Source: Chitinophagaceae bacterium BSSC1 (GTDB taxonomy: Bacteria; Bacteroidota; Bacteroidia; Chitinophagales; Chitinophagaceae). From it: DNA of 64,000 bases. Each line of letters opens with the position of its first letter. The stretch's first letter is position 1. The stretch spans positions 1-64,000 of the forward strand of contig NKJC01000003.1 in NCBI GenBank assembly GCA_002256435.1, in the 5' to 3' direction. The position numbers and the translations under genes were made by a program. Of this stretch, positions 1 through 7,682 are shown in pieces. The notes under the pieces were generated by a model that ran no database searches, had not been told where the DNA came from, and worked only from the letters and a program-made list of their open reading frames with translations.

Positions 1-100
1 AATAAATTCGAAAATAAAATCGATTTTAAATTCTATTTGATGCTTAAACCTTACCTGAATAATGATCTACATGTATTCAGATTTCTTCTGTTGCTTCCAA

Positions 101-113
101 ACTTTCAAAGATC
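101..113 (-). promoter_or_regulatory. boxA-like rRNA leader element
   Basis: Read on the minus strand this is GATCTTTGAAAGT followed by TTGGAAGC. It resembles the boxA antitermination element (CTTTGA/A core) that precedes 16S rRNA genes. It lies downstream of three tandem promoter-like elements that also read leftward. I infer that a ribosomal RNA operon begins just left of the window; no rRNA sequence is visible inside it. The motif is seen directly; the function is inference. Confidence 0.45.
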
Positions 114-149
114 TTTTAGGCCTTACTAGCCTCCCTTTTTATCGGGTTG

Positions 150-180
150 CAAAAGTAATAAACCTTATCATTATCACCAA
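150..180 (-). promoter_or_regulatory. Leftward Bacteroidota promoter, proximal of three
   Basis: On the minus strand a TTG at 180-178 is followed after 20 nt by TACTTTTG at 157-150. This fits the Bacteroidota sigma-ABfr consensus of -33 TTG and -7 TAnnTTTG. The -7 box runs directly into CAACCCG, a start-site context it shares with the next leftward promoter and, as GCAACCC, with the tRNA-Glu promoter near 12640. It probably drives a stable RNA operon to the left. Confidence 0.55.
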
Positions 181-267
181 AAATAATTAGAATTTTATTC
201 CTTCTTTTTTTTAGCGAATAACTGCGTGATTTTTTAAGAACTATCCGCTTTTTCTAGAAGCGGGTTG

Positions 268-297
268 CAAATATACAGACAGAAAACCGAGTAACAA
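268..297 (-). promoter_or_regulatory. Leftward Bacteroidota promoter, middle of three
   Basis: On the minus strand TTG (297-295) is followed after 19 nt by TATATTTG (275-268) and then CAACCCG. A 6-bp hairpin (arms 245-250 and 258-263, CCGCTT/AAGCGG) lies immediately downstream in the predicted transcript. The element is 118 bp upstream of the proximal promoter and has the same architecture. Confidence 0.55.
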
Positions 298-380
298 AAT
301 TGATTTGCAAATATTTATGAAAATTCAATTTTTTGTGGGAATCTGTTTGAAAGAGCACCGCTTTTTTCAGTTGCGGGGTG

Positions 381-410
381 CAAAGATAAGGGTGAACGCT
401 TTGCCGCCAA
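381..410 (-). promoter_or_regulatory. Leftward Bacteroidota promoter, distal of three
   Basis: On the minus strand TTG is at 410-408, then 19 nt, then TATCTTTG at 388-381, continuing into CACCCCGC. An imperfect hairpin (355-361 with 73-81 of the same hundred block, i.e. 373-381) follows at once. It lies 113 bp upstream of the middle promoter. Three such elements in tandem point to a strong, growth-rate-controlled transcript such as an rRNA operon. Confidence 0.55.
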
Positions 411-602
411 ATCTTTTTTAAAACTAAAAACAAGTCATTTATTCAAACCCGCTCTGAGCAAGGTTTTCAAGCCATCATTTTTTTTTGAAAAAGTTTTGAC
501 TGACTATTGACAATCACCTAATTAAGCGTAAAAACGCTGTTTTTTGTTGTAAAATAAACTTGCAAATAATCTTGAGAATAAAACAAAATGCCTGTTGAAA
601 AA
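411..602. other. Gene-free spacer between the leftward promoters and truA
   Basis: No open frame of note is present. The stretch is AT-rich with several T runs. A small hairpin (AGCG-taaaa-CGCT near 525-540, followed on the plus strand by GTTTTTTG) could act as a weak terminator, but its T-run is on the strand opposite to truA, so it would not terminate truA. Together with 1-410 this is the only gene-free stretch at the left end of the window. Confidence 0.5.
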
Positions 603-1352
603 TCAGGAAAGGGTCAAAATAGTAGTTGGATAATTTACTTGCATCAAGCAAAGACCATGAGCAGGTGCAGAAAAATCGGCTTTAGAACAATCTTTGGCTT
701 CCAAAATTTGTCGGAGCCCCTGCATACTTAAGGTACCCCTACCCGTTTTGAGCATGGTAGCTACCAACCCCCGAATCATGCCCCGCAAAAATCGGTTGGC
801 AGTTACTTCATACACCAATAACCCATCTTTTTCCATCCATTCAGACCTGGAAAGCTGGCAATTAAAATTATTAACCTGGGTATTGCGCTTGGAAAAAGAA
901 GTAAAATCAGTGTACTCCATTAAGACAGCAGCAGCTTCTTGCAAAGCTTCTTTCTGAATTGGAAAGGGATATAACCAAGCCGTTTCTGTCAAAAACGGGT
1001 CTTTCTGGGTATGGATACTATATCTATAGGATCTAGATGTGGCCTGAAACCTAGCATGCGCATCATCCGCCACCGGCACAATCCGGTGTACCGCAATGTC
1101 TTTGGGTAAAACCGCATTGAGACCATAGACTTGCCTAGAACTGATCTCCAGCTCTGTATCAAAATGAAAATAATTCTGTTTAGCGTGCACCCCGGCATCG
1201 GTTCGGGAAGAACCCGTTAAGGCAAAGGGTTGTCTGAAAATGGTTTGCAAAGCCTCTGTAACTACAGACTGAATGGTGGTTCCCGTATCCTGAATCTGGA
1301 AACCGCTATAGGCCGTGCCCTTGTAAGAAAGCTCCAGAAAGTAGCGTGGCAT
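603..1352 (-). CDS. truA: tRNA pseudouridine(38-40) synthase TruA
   Basis: TruA converts uridines 38-40 of the tRNA anticodon arm to pseudouridine in the cytoplasm. The 249-residue length is normal for the family. The catalytic aspartate is visible in the conserved RTDAGVHA motif (Asp52), and the conserved FLRGMIRGLV segment is present in the C-terminal half. The start has the usual RYFLELSYKGTAYSGFQ N-terminus of the family. The gene lies 3 bp downstream of a hypothetical exported-protein gene on the same strand, so the two are probably co-transcribed. Identification is secure by motif; no abnormality was seen. Confidence 0.96.
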   Translation of the reverse strand: MPRYFLELSYKGTAYSGFQIQDTGTTIQSVVTEALQTIFRQPFALTGSSRTDAGVHAKQNYFHFDTELEISSRQVYGLNAVLPKDIAVHRIVPVADDAHARFQATSRSYRYSIHTQKDPFLTETAWLYPFPIQKEALQEAAAVLMEYTDFTSFSKRNTQVNNFNCQLSRSEWMEKDGLLVYEVTANRFLRGMIRGLVATMLKTGRGTLSMQGLRQILEAKDCSKADFSAPAHGLCLMQVNYPTTILTLS

Positions 1353-1355
1353 GGC

Positions 1356-2156
1356 TTATTTATAGGATGATTTGGCCTTTTTGGGAATGGCGCCTACCTG
1401 TGGCATAGGTAGGTTTAGAATAGCTTCCGGCTCTTGTTCTTTAGCACTTTCTTCTTTCAAACGCTTTTTGACAGGTGTTGGAAGGTCTTTTAACTCATCC
1501 AAAGCGGGTATGAAAATTTGAACCGTATCTAATTTAGACCCATTTAGTACTGCATAAGCTTGGTTAATCCCGTTCACCCCTACTTTTTCATAAGTCTTAG
1601 TAACACTGGTGGTAGGTGCGGGAGCCGGAGCTGCTGGTTTATACACTACAGATGTGCCACTTCCTAAATTGGGATTGCTGATCTTAATCCTTTCGCCTTT
1701 AGCATTTTTAGAAATGGTATCTATGACAGGCTTGTTTACTTTGTTGTCATAATTGATCTTGGCCAGCTCTTTACCCACGGCATTCCTAATAGATTCACGT
1801 GAAACCTGATCTAGCAATATGAAATTATTGTCTACGTCTTGTTTTAACCAAAATCCTCGGTCTTTCTCAGCCAATTGCACCAAAAAGGTCTGGCCCGCAA
1901 ACTGGTGTTTTGGAAAACTAATAGCCAATCTATAATCGGCTGGAGGCAAACTAGGAATTAATAAGTACCCGGTATTATTAGAATAAAAGACCTTATCCCC
2001 CATCTGAACGGTGTAAGGAATTTTGGCTTCGGTTTGAATATAGATAAAGTATGAGCCTTGGGCATGCAAATGCTGCAGACAGAATAGGCCTGCAACCAAC
2101 ATCAAAATGGATAATCCTTTGCGCTGTTGCTGCATCAAATACGGTTTAAAAGGCAA
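1356..2156 (-). CDS. Hypothetical exported protein
   Basis: I do not recognise this family. A signal peptide ends in HLHAQ, and the mature protein of roughly 230 residues is rich in lysine, proline and glutamate. The first part of the mature protein contains short hydrophobic strands that suggest a PEGA- or Ig-like beta fold of about 100 residues. A low-complexity Pro/Ala/Thr linker (PAAPAPAPTT) lies about two thirds along, and the tail is charged. An alternative start at Met8 (position 2135) would give a cleaner signal peptide. It probably sits in the periplasm or at the outer membrane. It is the first gene of a two-gene unit with truA and is divergent from the M1 peptidase gene. Confidence 0.7.
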   Translation of the reverse strand: MPFKPYLMQQQRKGLSILMLVAGLFCLQHLHAQGSYFIYIQTEAKIPYTVQMGDKVFYSNNTGYLLIPSLPPADYRLAISFPKHQFAGQTFLVQLAEKDRGFWLKQDVDNNFILLDQVSRESIRNAVGKELAKINYDNKVNKPVIDTISKNAKGERIKISNPNLGSGTSVVYKPAAPAPAPTTSVTKTYEKVGVNGINQAYAVLNGSKLDTVQIFIPALDELKDLPTPVKKRLKEESAKEQEPEAILNLPMPQVGAIPKKAKSSYK

Positions 2157-2265
2157 AACTAAGTCAATTCTCAGAATTCATTCATCCCCAGTTATTGGTA
2201 TAAATCCCTAGATTTTGCCATTTAACTGATTCTTAAACGTTTAAAACAGTCCTACTATTATCTTT

Positions 2266-4761
2266 ATGCCCATTAAATTAAGCCTCATGAAGCAATTACT
2301 TTTAGTTCTTGGCCTTTTTGCCATGGGATTTGTTCAAGCACAACCTGCAAAACCAAACGATGCTTGGAAAAAAATCTATCGCGCTACAGCGCCAAAAATC
2401 AATGACCTAGTGCATACCAAGCTGGATGCCAAGTTTGATTACAGCAAATCTTACTTGAATGGGAAGACCTGGATTACCCTAAAACCCCATTTTTATCCCA
2501 CGGATTCTTTGCAATTAGACGCAAAGGGAATGGATATTAAAACTGTGGAGCTGGTAAAAGCTGGTAAAAACAGCCCTTTGAAATTTAAGTACGATGGCTA
2601 TTTCTTGAACGTTCAATTAGACAAGACTTATCAAAAAGACGAAAAATACACTGTCTATATAGTATACACTGCTAAACCAGACGAATTCAAAACAGAAGGA
2701 AGCGCCGCTATTACAGACGCCAAGGGTCTGTATTTTATCAATCCTAGAGGTGAAGAAAAAGACAAACCTACACAGATTTGGACCCAAGGTGAGACCGAAG
2801 GAACTTCTGTATGGATTCCAACTATTGACCGCCCCAACCAAAAGACCACCAATGAATTTAACCTAACCGTTCCTGCCAAATATGTGACTTTGTCTAATGG
2901 TAAATTGGTGGCTCAAACCAAGAACGCAGATGGTACTAGAACCGATAGTTGGAAAATGGATCAACCACATAGCCCCTATTTATTCTTTATGGGAGTGGGC
3001 GATTGGGCCATTGTAAAAGACAGTTACAAGGGTAAAGAAGTGAGTTACTATGTTGAGAAATCTTATGAGAAAGTGGCGCGCAAGATCTTTGGCTTAACAC
3101 CTGAGATGATGAAGTTCTTCTCTGAAAAAGTAACTGGCATTGATTATCCTTGGGTAAAATACAACCAAGTAGTTGGAAGAGATTATGTAAGTGGTGCCAT
3201 GGAAAATACCACAGCTACCCTACACCAAGAAAGTGCACAACAAGACGCTAGACAATTGGTAGATGGCAATGAGTGGGAAGGAACCGTTGCTCACGAGCTG
3301 TTTCACCAATGGTTTGGTGATTATGTAACTGCAGAGAGCTGGAGCAACTTAACCGTGAACGAAAGCTTTGCTGATTATAGCCAACTGCTTTGGTTAGAAT
3401 ATAAGTATGGACCCGATGCTGCCGGATTTGAGCAGTATAAAGAAATGGGTTCTTATTTGAGTAGTGGTAGTGCAGGCAAAGACTTGGTACGCTTCTATTA
3501 CAATGATAAGGAAGACATGTTTGACCAAGTAAGCTATCAGAAAGGTGGACGCATTTTACACATGCTACGCAATTATGTGGGAGACAATGCATTTTTTGCT
3601 AGCTTAAATAAATACCTCAACACCAACAAATATGCTAATGGAAGCGCACATAAACTGCGTTTGGCTTTTGAAGAAACCACTGGTCAAGACCTGAACTGGT
3701 TTTTTAACCAATGGTATTTTGGAAATGGCCATCCTAAATTGGAAATCAGTTATGGATATGATGCTGACAAAAAATTGGCGCAGGTATTTATCAAACAAAC
3801 ACAGAGCGGGGACAAGTTATTTAAACTGCCTGTGGCGATAGACATCTACGAAGCTGGCAAAAAAACAAGACACCAGGTTTGGGCAGAAAACAAAGCCGAT
3901 ACTTTTCAATTTGCAACTTCTGTAAAACCTGACTTGATCAATGTTGACGGAGACAAAATCTTATTGGCTGAGAAAAAAGACAACAAGACACTTGAAGAAT
4001 TTATCTATCAATATACCCATGCAGGTTTGTATTTAGACAGAAGAGAAGCCGTTGACTTTGCAAGTAAAAAAATTAGCGAGCCTGCAGCTTACCAACTAGT
4101 AGTAAAAGCTTTGAACGATCCATTTGACAGGATTAGAGCAAAAGCCTTGGGTAGTTTTGGTTCCGCCAAAATTGATCCTACTACTTTAGCCAAGATTGAA
4201 TCTATGGCCAAGGCCGATCCTAAAAGGATGGTTAGAGCAGACGCAATTGATTTACTTGGCAAACAAAAGAATACTGCCTATGCTGCATTATTCATTGCTG
4301 CTACAAAGGATTCCTCTTACACTGTTGCAGGTGCAGGATTAGAAGCATTGTCACAGATTGATAGCACCAAAGCATTTGCCATTGCACAGGCACTATCAAA
4401 AGAACCTAGTAAAGGAAGATTGAATGCTGCCATTTCTAATGTGATTATTGAATATGGTGATGAATCTGCTTTTGATTTTATCTTGAACAGCTTTACCAGT
4501 ATGCCATTGGGTCAAGAGAAATTTGGTGCAGTTGCATCATTAGGAGAATTCTTGGGCAAGGTGAACAACAAGCAAAATTTTGAAAAAGGGGTGGATGAGA
4601 TTGTCAAATTCCGTGACGAAATTCCTGGACAAATTAAAGCTCAAACTGATCCATATATCAATAATATGGTCTTAAAAACACTGGCTGGTAAAAAAGAAGC
4701 TGCAGGTGCCAAGGCACAGGCTGATTATATCAACAGCAAATTACCTGCTGCAACAAAATAA
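2266..4761 (+). CDS. M1 family zinc aminopeptidase, exported
   Basis: This predicted zinc metallopeptidase removes N-terminal residues from peptides, probably in the periplasm because a signal peptide ending in VQAQ is present. The M1 hallmarks are clear: the substrate-anchoring GAMEN motif at about residues 310-314, the zinc motif HELFH at 343-347, and the third zinc ligand Glu366 in NESFADY. The N-terminal beta domain (about 50-230) and a C-terminal HEAT-like helical region (about 590-830, with repeated KALGSFG/AIDLLG segments) complete the usual architecture. The better start is probably Met8 (2287), since a -7-like TATCTTTA overlaps the first ATG. A strong bidirectional terminator follows the stop. 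Confidence 0.93.
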   Translation: MPIKLSLMKQLLLVLGLFAMGFVQAQPAKPNDAWKKIYRATAPKINDLVHTKLDAKFDYSKSYLNGKTWITLKPHFYPTDSLQLDAKGMDIKTVELVKAGKNSPLKFKYDGYFLNVQLDKTYQKDEKYTVYIVYTAKPDEFKTEGSAAITDAKGLYFINPRGEEKDKPTQIWTQGETEGTSVWIPTIDRPNQKTTNEFNLTVPAKYVTLSNGKLVAQTKNADGTRTDSWKMDQPHSPYLFFMGVGDWAIVKDSYKGKEVSYYVEKSYEKVARKIFGLTPEMMKFFSEKVTGIDYPWVKYNQVVGRDYVSGAMENTTATLHQESAQQDARQLVDGNEWEGTVAHELFHQWFGDYVTAESWSNLTVNESFADYSQLLWLEYKYGPDAAGFEQYKEMGSYLSSGSAGKDLVRFYYNDKEDMFDQVSYQKGGRILHMLRNYVGDNAFFASLNKYLNTNKYANGSAHKLRLAFEETTGQDLNWFFNQWYFGNGHPKLEISYGYDADKKLAQVFIKQTQSGDKLFKLPVAIDIYEAGKKTRHQVWAENKADTFQFATSVKPDLINVDGDKILLAEKKDNKTLEEFIYQYTHAGLYLDRREAVDFASKKISEPAAYQLVVKALNDPFDRIRAKALGSFGSAKIDPTTLAKIESMAKADPKRMVRADAIDLLGKQKNTAYAALFIAATKDSSYTVAGAGLEALSQIDSTKAFAIAQALSKEPSKGRLNAAISNVIIEYGDESAFDFILNSFTSMPLGQEKFGAVASLGEFLGKVNNKQNFEKGVDEIVKFRDEIPGQIKAQTDPYINNMVLKTLAGKKEAAGAKAQADYINSKLPAATK

Positions 4762-4778
4762 TCCGATTTATAGTATTG

Positions 4779-4809
4779 AAAAAGCCATCTCTTTTGGGGA
4801 TGGCTTTTT
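4779..4809. terminator. Bidirectional intrinsic terminator
   Basis: Perfect 11-bp stem (AAAAAGCCATC at 4779-4789 with GATGGCTTTTT at 4799-4809) and a 9-nt loop, with A-tract and T-tract flanks on both strands. It sits between the convergent M1 peptidase and DUF6263-like genes and should stop transcription from both sides. Confidence 0.85.
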
Positions 4810-4830
4810 GCTTGGTTGATGTTGGGAACA

Positions 4831-5655
4831 TTACTGTTCAACAACTATTTTCGATTTTATCTTGAGCGACATAGGCGAATTAGTTTCAGCCGTTTCTGTA
4901 TTTCCCGTCATGTCTGTTGTTGCAATTTCTTTTGAGAGTAAGCCATTGTTTCTTTGATACCATCGCCTAGCGGTAGTATAACCCTTCATGGTCTGCTTCA
5001 CTTCCATTTCTTGCATTTTACTAGCCGAGTGAATATATGAATCAGTGGTTACATTTAATTCTAACTCGGTAGCTGTTACTGACATCACAGTGTAATGATT
5101 CACTGTTCGTAAGTCTGTAGTAATACTGGAATCAGCCCATTGATATCCTTGAACCATATTAGCGGGATCCAAAAAAAGAAAAAACCTATTGGCATCTTCC
5201 GAATTATTAGCTAGAGCGGGAACTTGTTTGATTTGTGTTTTGGAAACCAATTTATTGGAATCCATGACAATGGTAATGGGCTTGTTTAAAAGATCATACA
5301 TAGCAGCTAATTCAGGAGATTGCATATTAGACATACTATCCGTATCCATTTTCTGCTCCATGCCCATCATACTCATTTTCATCTTCATTCTACGAGGAAT
5401 AAGATCTAATGTATAGCCAGTTTTAGTAATAACTTTCAGCTCCAGATCATGGTAAGCAAATGATTCATTGGTTACTTCTTGGTGCTGATCCATAATAGTT
5501 ACTTCAATAGTACTAGTGGACTCAGTTATTACTTTGAACTTTTTTCCAATAGGAACTTTTAAATACTGTGCATCTAATGAGTCACAGTAAACAAAGATGG
5601 ACGCAAGAATAAATAGGTATTTTTTCATAGTACCGGATTTAAGTAAGACTACCAA
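4831..5655 (-). CDS. Hypothetical exported protein, DUF6263-like
   Basis: Exported protein of unknown function. A signal peptide begins at Met10 (MKKYLFILAS, position 5628) and ends near SLDAQ; this start leaves a 20-bp gap to the upstream gene, whereas the first ATG would overlap it. The mature protein looks mainly beta-stranded, with a methionine-rich stretch (KMKMSMMGMEQKMD) in the middle. The pattern of tandem threonine-rich strands and a VMDSN segment recalls the DUF6263 family common in Bacteroidota, but that match is from memory and tentative. It is the last gene of the leftward unit lemA, TPM, TPM, this gene. Confidence 0.65.
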   Translation of the reverse strand: MVVLLKSGTMKKYLFILASIFVYCDSLDAQYLKVPIGKKFKVITESTSTIEVTIMDQHQEVTNESFAYHDLELKVITKTGYTLDLIPRRMKMKMSMMGMEQKMDTDSMSNMQSPELAAMYDLLNKPITIVMDSNKLVSKTQIKQVPALANNSEDANRFFLFLDPANMVQGYQWADSSITTDLRTVNHYTVMSVTATELELNVTTDSYIHSASKMQEMEVKQTMKGYTTARRWYQRNNGLLSKEIATTDMTGNTETAETNSPMSLKIKSKIVVEQ

Positions 5656-6458
5656 CTACCGCTGGCTCCACCTCCTCCACTGGACCCACCACCGAATCCA
5701 CCAAATCCTCCTCCACCTCCGCCAAAGCCGCCACCGCCGCCGCCAAAACCACCACCTCTGTTACCACCTCCACCAGAAAGTAAAGATGTCCAGAACAGGG
5801 TTTCAGCAATATTGCCTGCGCCTCTGCGGCTCATCATGCCGCCGCCGCCACCGCCGCGACCACCACTAACAAGGGCAATTACAATGACAAGAATGATTAA
5901 AAAAGTAAAAATGCTACCGCCTCCACTACCCTTTCCTTTGGTTGCTTTTTCTCTTTGAACCTTGTATTCGCCAACGGCTGCTTTTGACAAGGAATTAGTA
6001 GCCAGGTCTAAACCATGATAGTATTCTCCTGTTTTAAAACTGGGAACAATATCATTTCTAATAATACTAGCCGTGGTAATATCAGGAATGGCACCTTCTA
6101 AACCATAGCCAACTTCTATGCGAATCTTTCTTTCATCTATAGAAGCAAGTATCAGAACGCCATTATTGGTTTTTTTATTTCCAATACCCCATTCTCTGAA
6201 TAATTTGGTAGCGTATTCTTCAATGGGATAGCCGTCTAAGGTCTTCACCAAGACAATGGCAATTTGATTGGAACTACTATCATCCAATGCTACCAATTTG
6301 TTTTCCAAAATGGCTTTCTGTTCTGCAGACAATACGCCAGCCATATCCGTAACCAGCTTTACTGGATTGGGTTTTGGCAAAACGTTTTGTGCATGCAAAA
6401 AAGAAATGCTTAGCACACTGAATAATATGACCAGAAATTGTTTCATGCGATGGCTCAA
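5649..6458 (-). CDS. TPM domain protein with glycine-rich tail (YgcG-like)
   Basis: Predicted membrane-associated protein. The order is signal peptide (ending SFLHAQ), a TPM domain over about residues 30-165 (VTDMAGVLSAEQK at its start, then IAIVLVKTLDG, and GVLILASIDERKIRIEVGYGLEG), one transmembrane helix at about 180-200, and an extremely glycine-rich C-terminus ending ASGSW. This layout is typical of YgcG-type proteins encoded beside LemA. Met5 (6446) is the likelier start. TPM domains have been linked to membrane-protein turnover and photosystem repair; the role in heterotrophs is not established. It is encoded with lemA and a second TPM protein. Confidence 0.88.
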   Translation of the reverse strand: MSHRMKQFLVILFSVLSISFLHAQNVLPKPNPVKLVTDMAGVLSAEQKAILENKLVALDDSSSNQIAIVLVKTLDGYPIEEYATKLFREWGIGNKKTNNGVLILASIDERKIRIEVGYGLEGAIPDITTASIIRNDIVPSFKTGEYYHGLDLATNSLSKAAVGEYKVQREKATKGKGSGGGSIFTFLIILVIVIALVSGGRGGGGGGMMSRRGAGNIAETLFWTSLLSGGGGNRGGGFGGGGGGFGGGGGGFGGFGGGSSGGGGASGSW

Positions 6459-6485
6459 GTGTTTTGTTGCTTGCTACAAGTAAAT

Positions 6486-6508
6486 CAAGGCGCCACTAGG
6501 ACGCCTTG
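6486..6508 (-). other. Hairpin between the two TPM genes
   Basis: A 7-bp inverted repeat (CAAGGCG 6486-6492, CGCCTTG 6502-6508) lies in the 55-bp gap between the two TPM genes. No T-run follows on the coding strand, so it may be an mRNA-stability or attenuation element rather than a full terminator. Confidence 0.4.
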
Positions 6509-6513
6509 AATGA

Positions 6514-6975
6514 TTATTTTCCAAATACAATATCGTCCGGAAGTTCGTTCTTGTCACCCTTTGCATCATAGGGAAAATGTTCCACTAGTGCTTCGCCAAT
6601 TTCCTTGACAACGGTGGCAATACCGGTTCCATAATCCTGCTTATTAAAATGCTGTAGCATTTTGGCTACTTCTGCATTCCAAAAAACATCTCCCACTTTT
6701 TCATGAATCCCTTGGTCACCGAATATCGCCAACTGGCGATCCTTGGTTGCCATATAGACCAATACTGCGTTTCTAGCATCGGTGGCATGCATGTTTAATT
6801 GTTCAAACAATTCCCTTGCCCTTCTAACTGGGTCTACATAAGCACATTTGCTTTCTATATAGACGCGTACTTCGCCACTAGTCCTGCGTTCCGCATCCTG
6901 AATGGCTTGAACTATCTGGGCTTTTTCATCGGCTGAAAAAAAATCAACCGCTTTCTTTTGGAAAAATGAGAACAT
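6514..6975 (-). CDS. Short TPM domain protein
   Basis: A 153-residue protein made almost entirely of one TPM domain (about residues 13-145), with EKAQIVQAIQDAERRTSGEVRVYIE at the start of the domain and AVLVYMATKDRQLAIFGDQGIHEKVG in its core. No signal peptide is visible, so it is probably cytoplasmic or peripheral, unlike the neighbouring exported TPM protein. It begins 9 bp downstream of lemA. The LemA + short TPM + YgcG-like trio is a recurring Bacteroidota gene set, probably concerned with membrane homeostasis. Confidence 0.88.
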   Translation of the reverse strand: MFSFFQKKAVDFFSADEKAQIVQAIQDAERRTSGEVRVYIESKCAYVDPVRRARELFEQLNMHATDARNAVLVYMATKDRQLAIFGDQGIHEKVGDVFWNAEVAKMLQHFNKQDYGTGIATVVKEIGEALVEHFPYDAKGDKNELPDDIVFGK

Positions 6976-6984
6976 GGAATGGAT

Positions 6985-7575
6985 TTAGAATTTCACTTCT
7001 GGTGCTTTTTCAGAGCCAGCTTCTGCTTGGAATCCTTCTTTAGGCTTGAAACCGGTAAGACCAGCCAAGATATTCATTGGGAAGGAACGGGCTTTGATAT
7101 TATAATCGGCCACAGCAGCATTGAAATCATTTCTAGAAACCTTGATCCTGTTTTCAGTTCCCTCTAATTGAGCTTGTAATCCACGGAATGCTTCATTAGC
7201 CCTAAGAGTTGGATAGTTTTCAGTAATCATCATCAACTTACCCAATGCCTGAGACAATTGTCCTTGAGCTGCTTGGAATTCTTTGATTTTTTCTGGACTC
7301 AGGTCTTTGGCATCCAATTTAATTTGGGTAGCACTAGCCCTAGCTTGAATCACATTGGTTAAGGTAGTTTGCTCAAAATTGGCTTCTCCTTTAACAGTGC
7401 TTACTAAGTTTGGAATCAAATCTGCCCTACGTTGGTAGTCACTTTGTACATTGTTCCATGCTTTCTTAACAGTTTCATCCTGTTGTACCAGTCCATTATA
7501 ACCGCTGCAACCGCATCCGCCTAATAACAATACCAGGGCTGCAATGACAATGAGGGTTAGGTTCTTTGTGTTCAT
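6985..7575 (-). CDS. lemA: LemA family protein
   Basis: LemA-family proteins are N-terminally anchored and mostly alpha-helical. Here the N-terminus carries a hydrophobic helix (about 5-20) followed by LLLGGCGCSGYNGLV, which looks like a lipoprotein cleavage site. The family signature is clear: VKKAWNNVQSDYQRRADLIPNLV near residue 40, then the A-T-Q-rich helix pair and TENRIKVSRNDFNAAVADYNI. The 196-residue length is typical. It is the first gene of the lemA-TPM-TPM-DUF6263-like unit. The biochemical function is unknown. Confidence 0.93.
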   Translation of the reverse strand: MNTKNLTLIVIAALVLLLGGCGCSGYNGLVQQDETVKKAWNNVQSDYQRRADLIPNLVSTVKGEANFEQTTLTNVIQARASATQIKLDAKDLSPEKIKEFQAAQGQLSQALGKLMMITENYPTLRANEAFRGLQAQLEGTENRIKVSRNDFNAAVADYNIKARSFPMNILAGLTGFKPKEGFQAEAGSEKAPEVKF

Positions 7576-7645
7576 ACGATGTTTGATTTATGATGTAATT
7601 TAAACGTTTGTAGTAAAACCATTTAAAATATTACAAAATAAATGC

Positions 7646-7682
7646 CATCTCTAAAAGATGCCTCTTTTGGCAGTTTACTGCC
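7646..7682 (-). terminator. Candidate terminator of the TonB receptor gene
   Basis: On the minus strand, directly after the receptor's stop codon, two small hairpins occur: GGCAG/CTGCC (7669-7682) and CATCT/AGATG (7646-7660). The second is followed by a T-rich stretch. Stems are only 5 bp, so this is moderate evidence. Confidence 0.45.

Noticed and set aside
525..540. Terminator for truA
   Set aside because: The hairpin's T-run is on the plus strand, the wrong direction for the leftward truA transcript.
1..602. CRISPR or repeat array from the recurring CGGGTTGCAAA motif
   Set aside because: Three copies only, with unequal spacers, and each fits a promoter -7 element on the minus strand instead.
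989..1198. Open frames opposite and inside truA
   Set aside because: They are out-of-frame translations of truA codons with no signal or start context.
3248..3592. Minus-strand frame inside the M1 peptidase gene
   Set aside because: It lies antisense to the conserved active-site region, which is clearly coding on the plus strand.
5597..5869. Plus-strand histidine-rich frame opposite the TPM gene
   Set aside because: It is the complement of glycine-rich codons; composition is a by-product.
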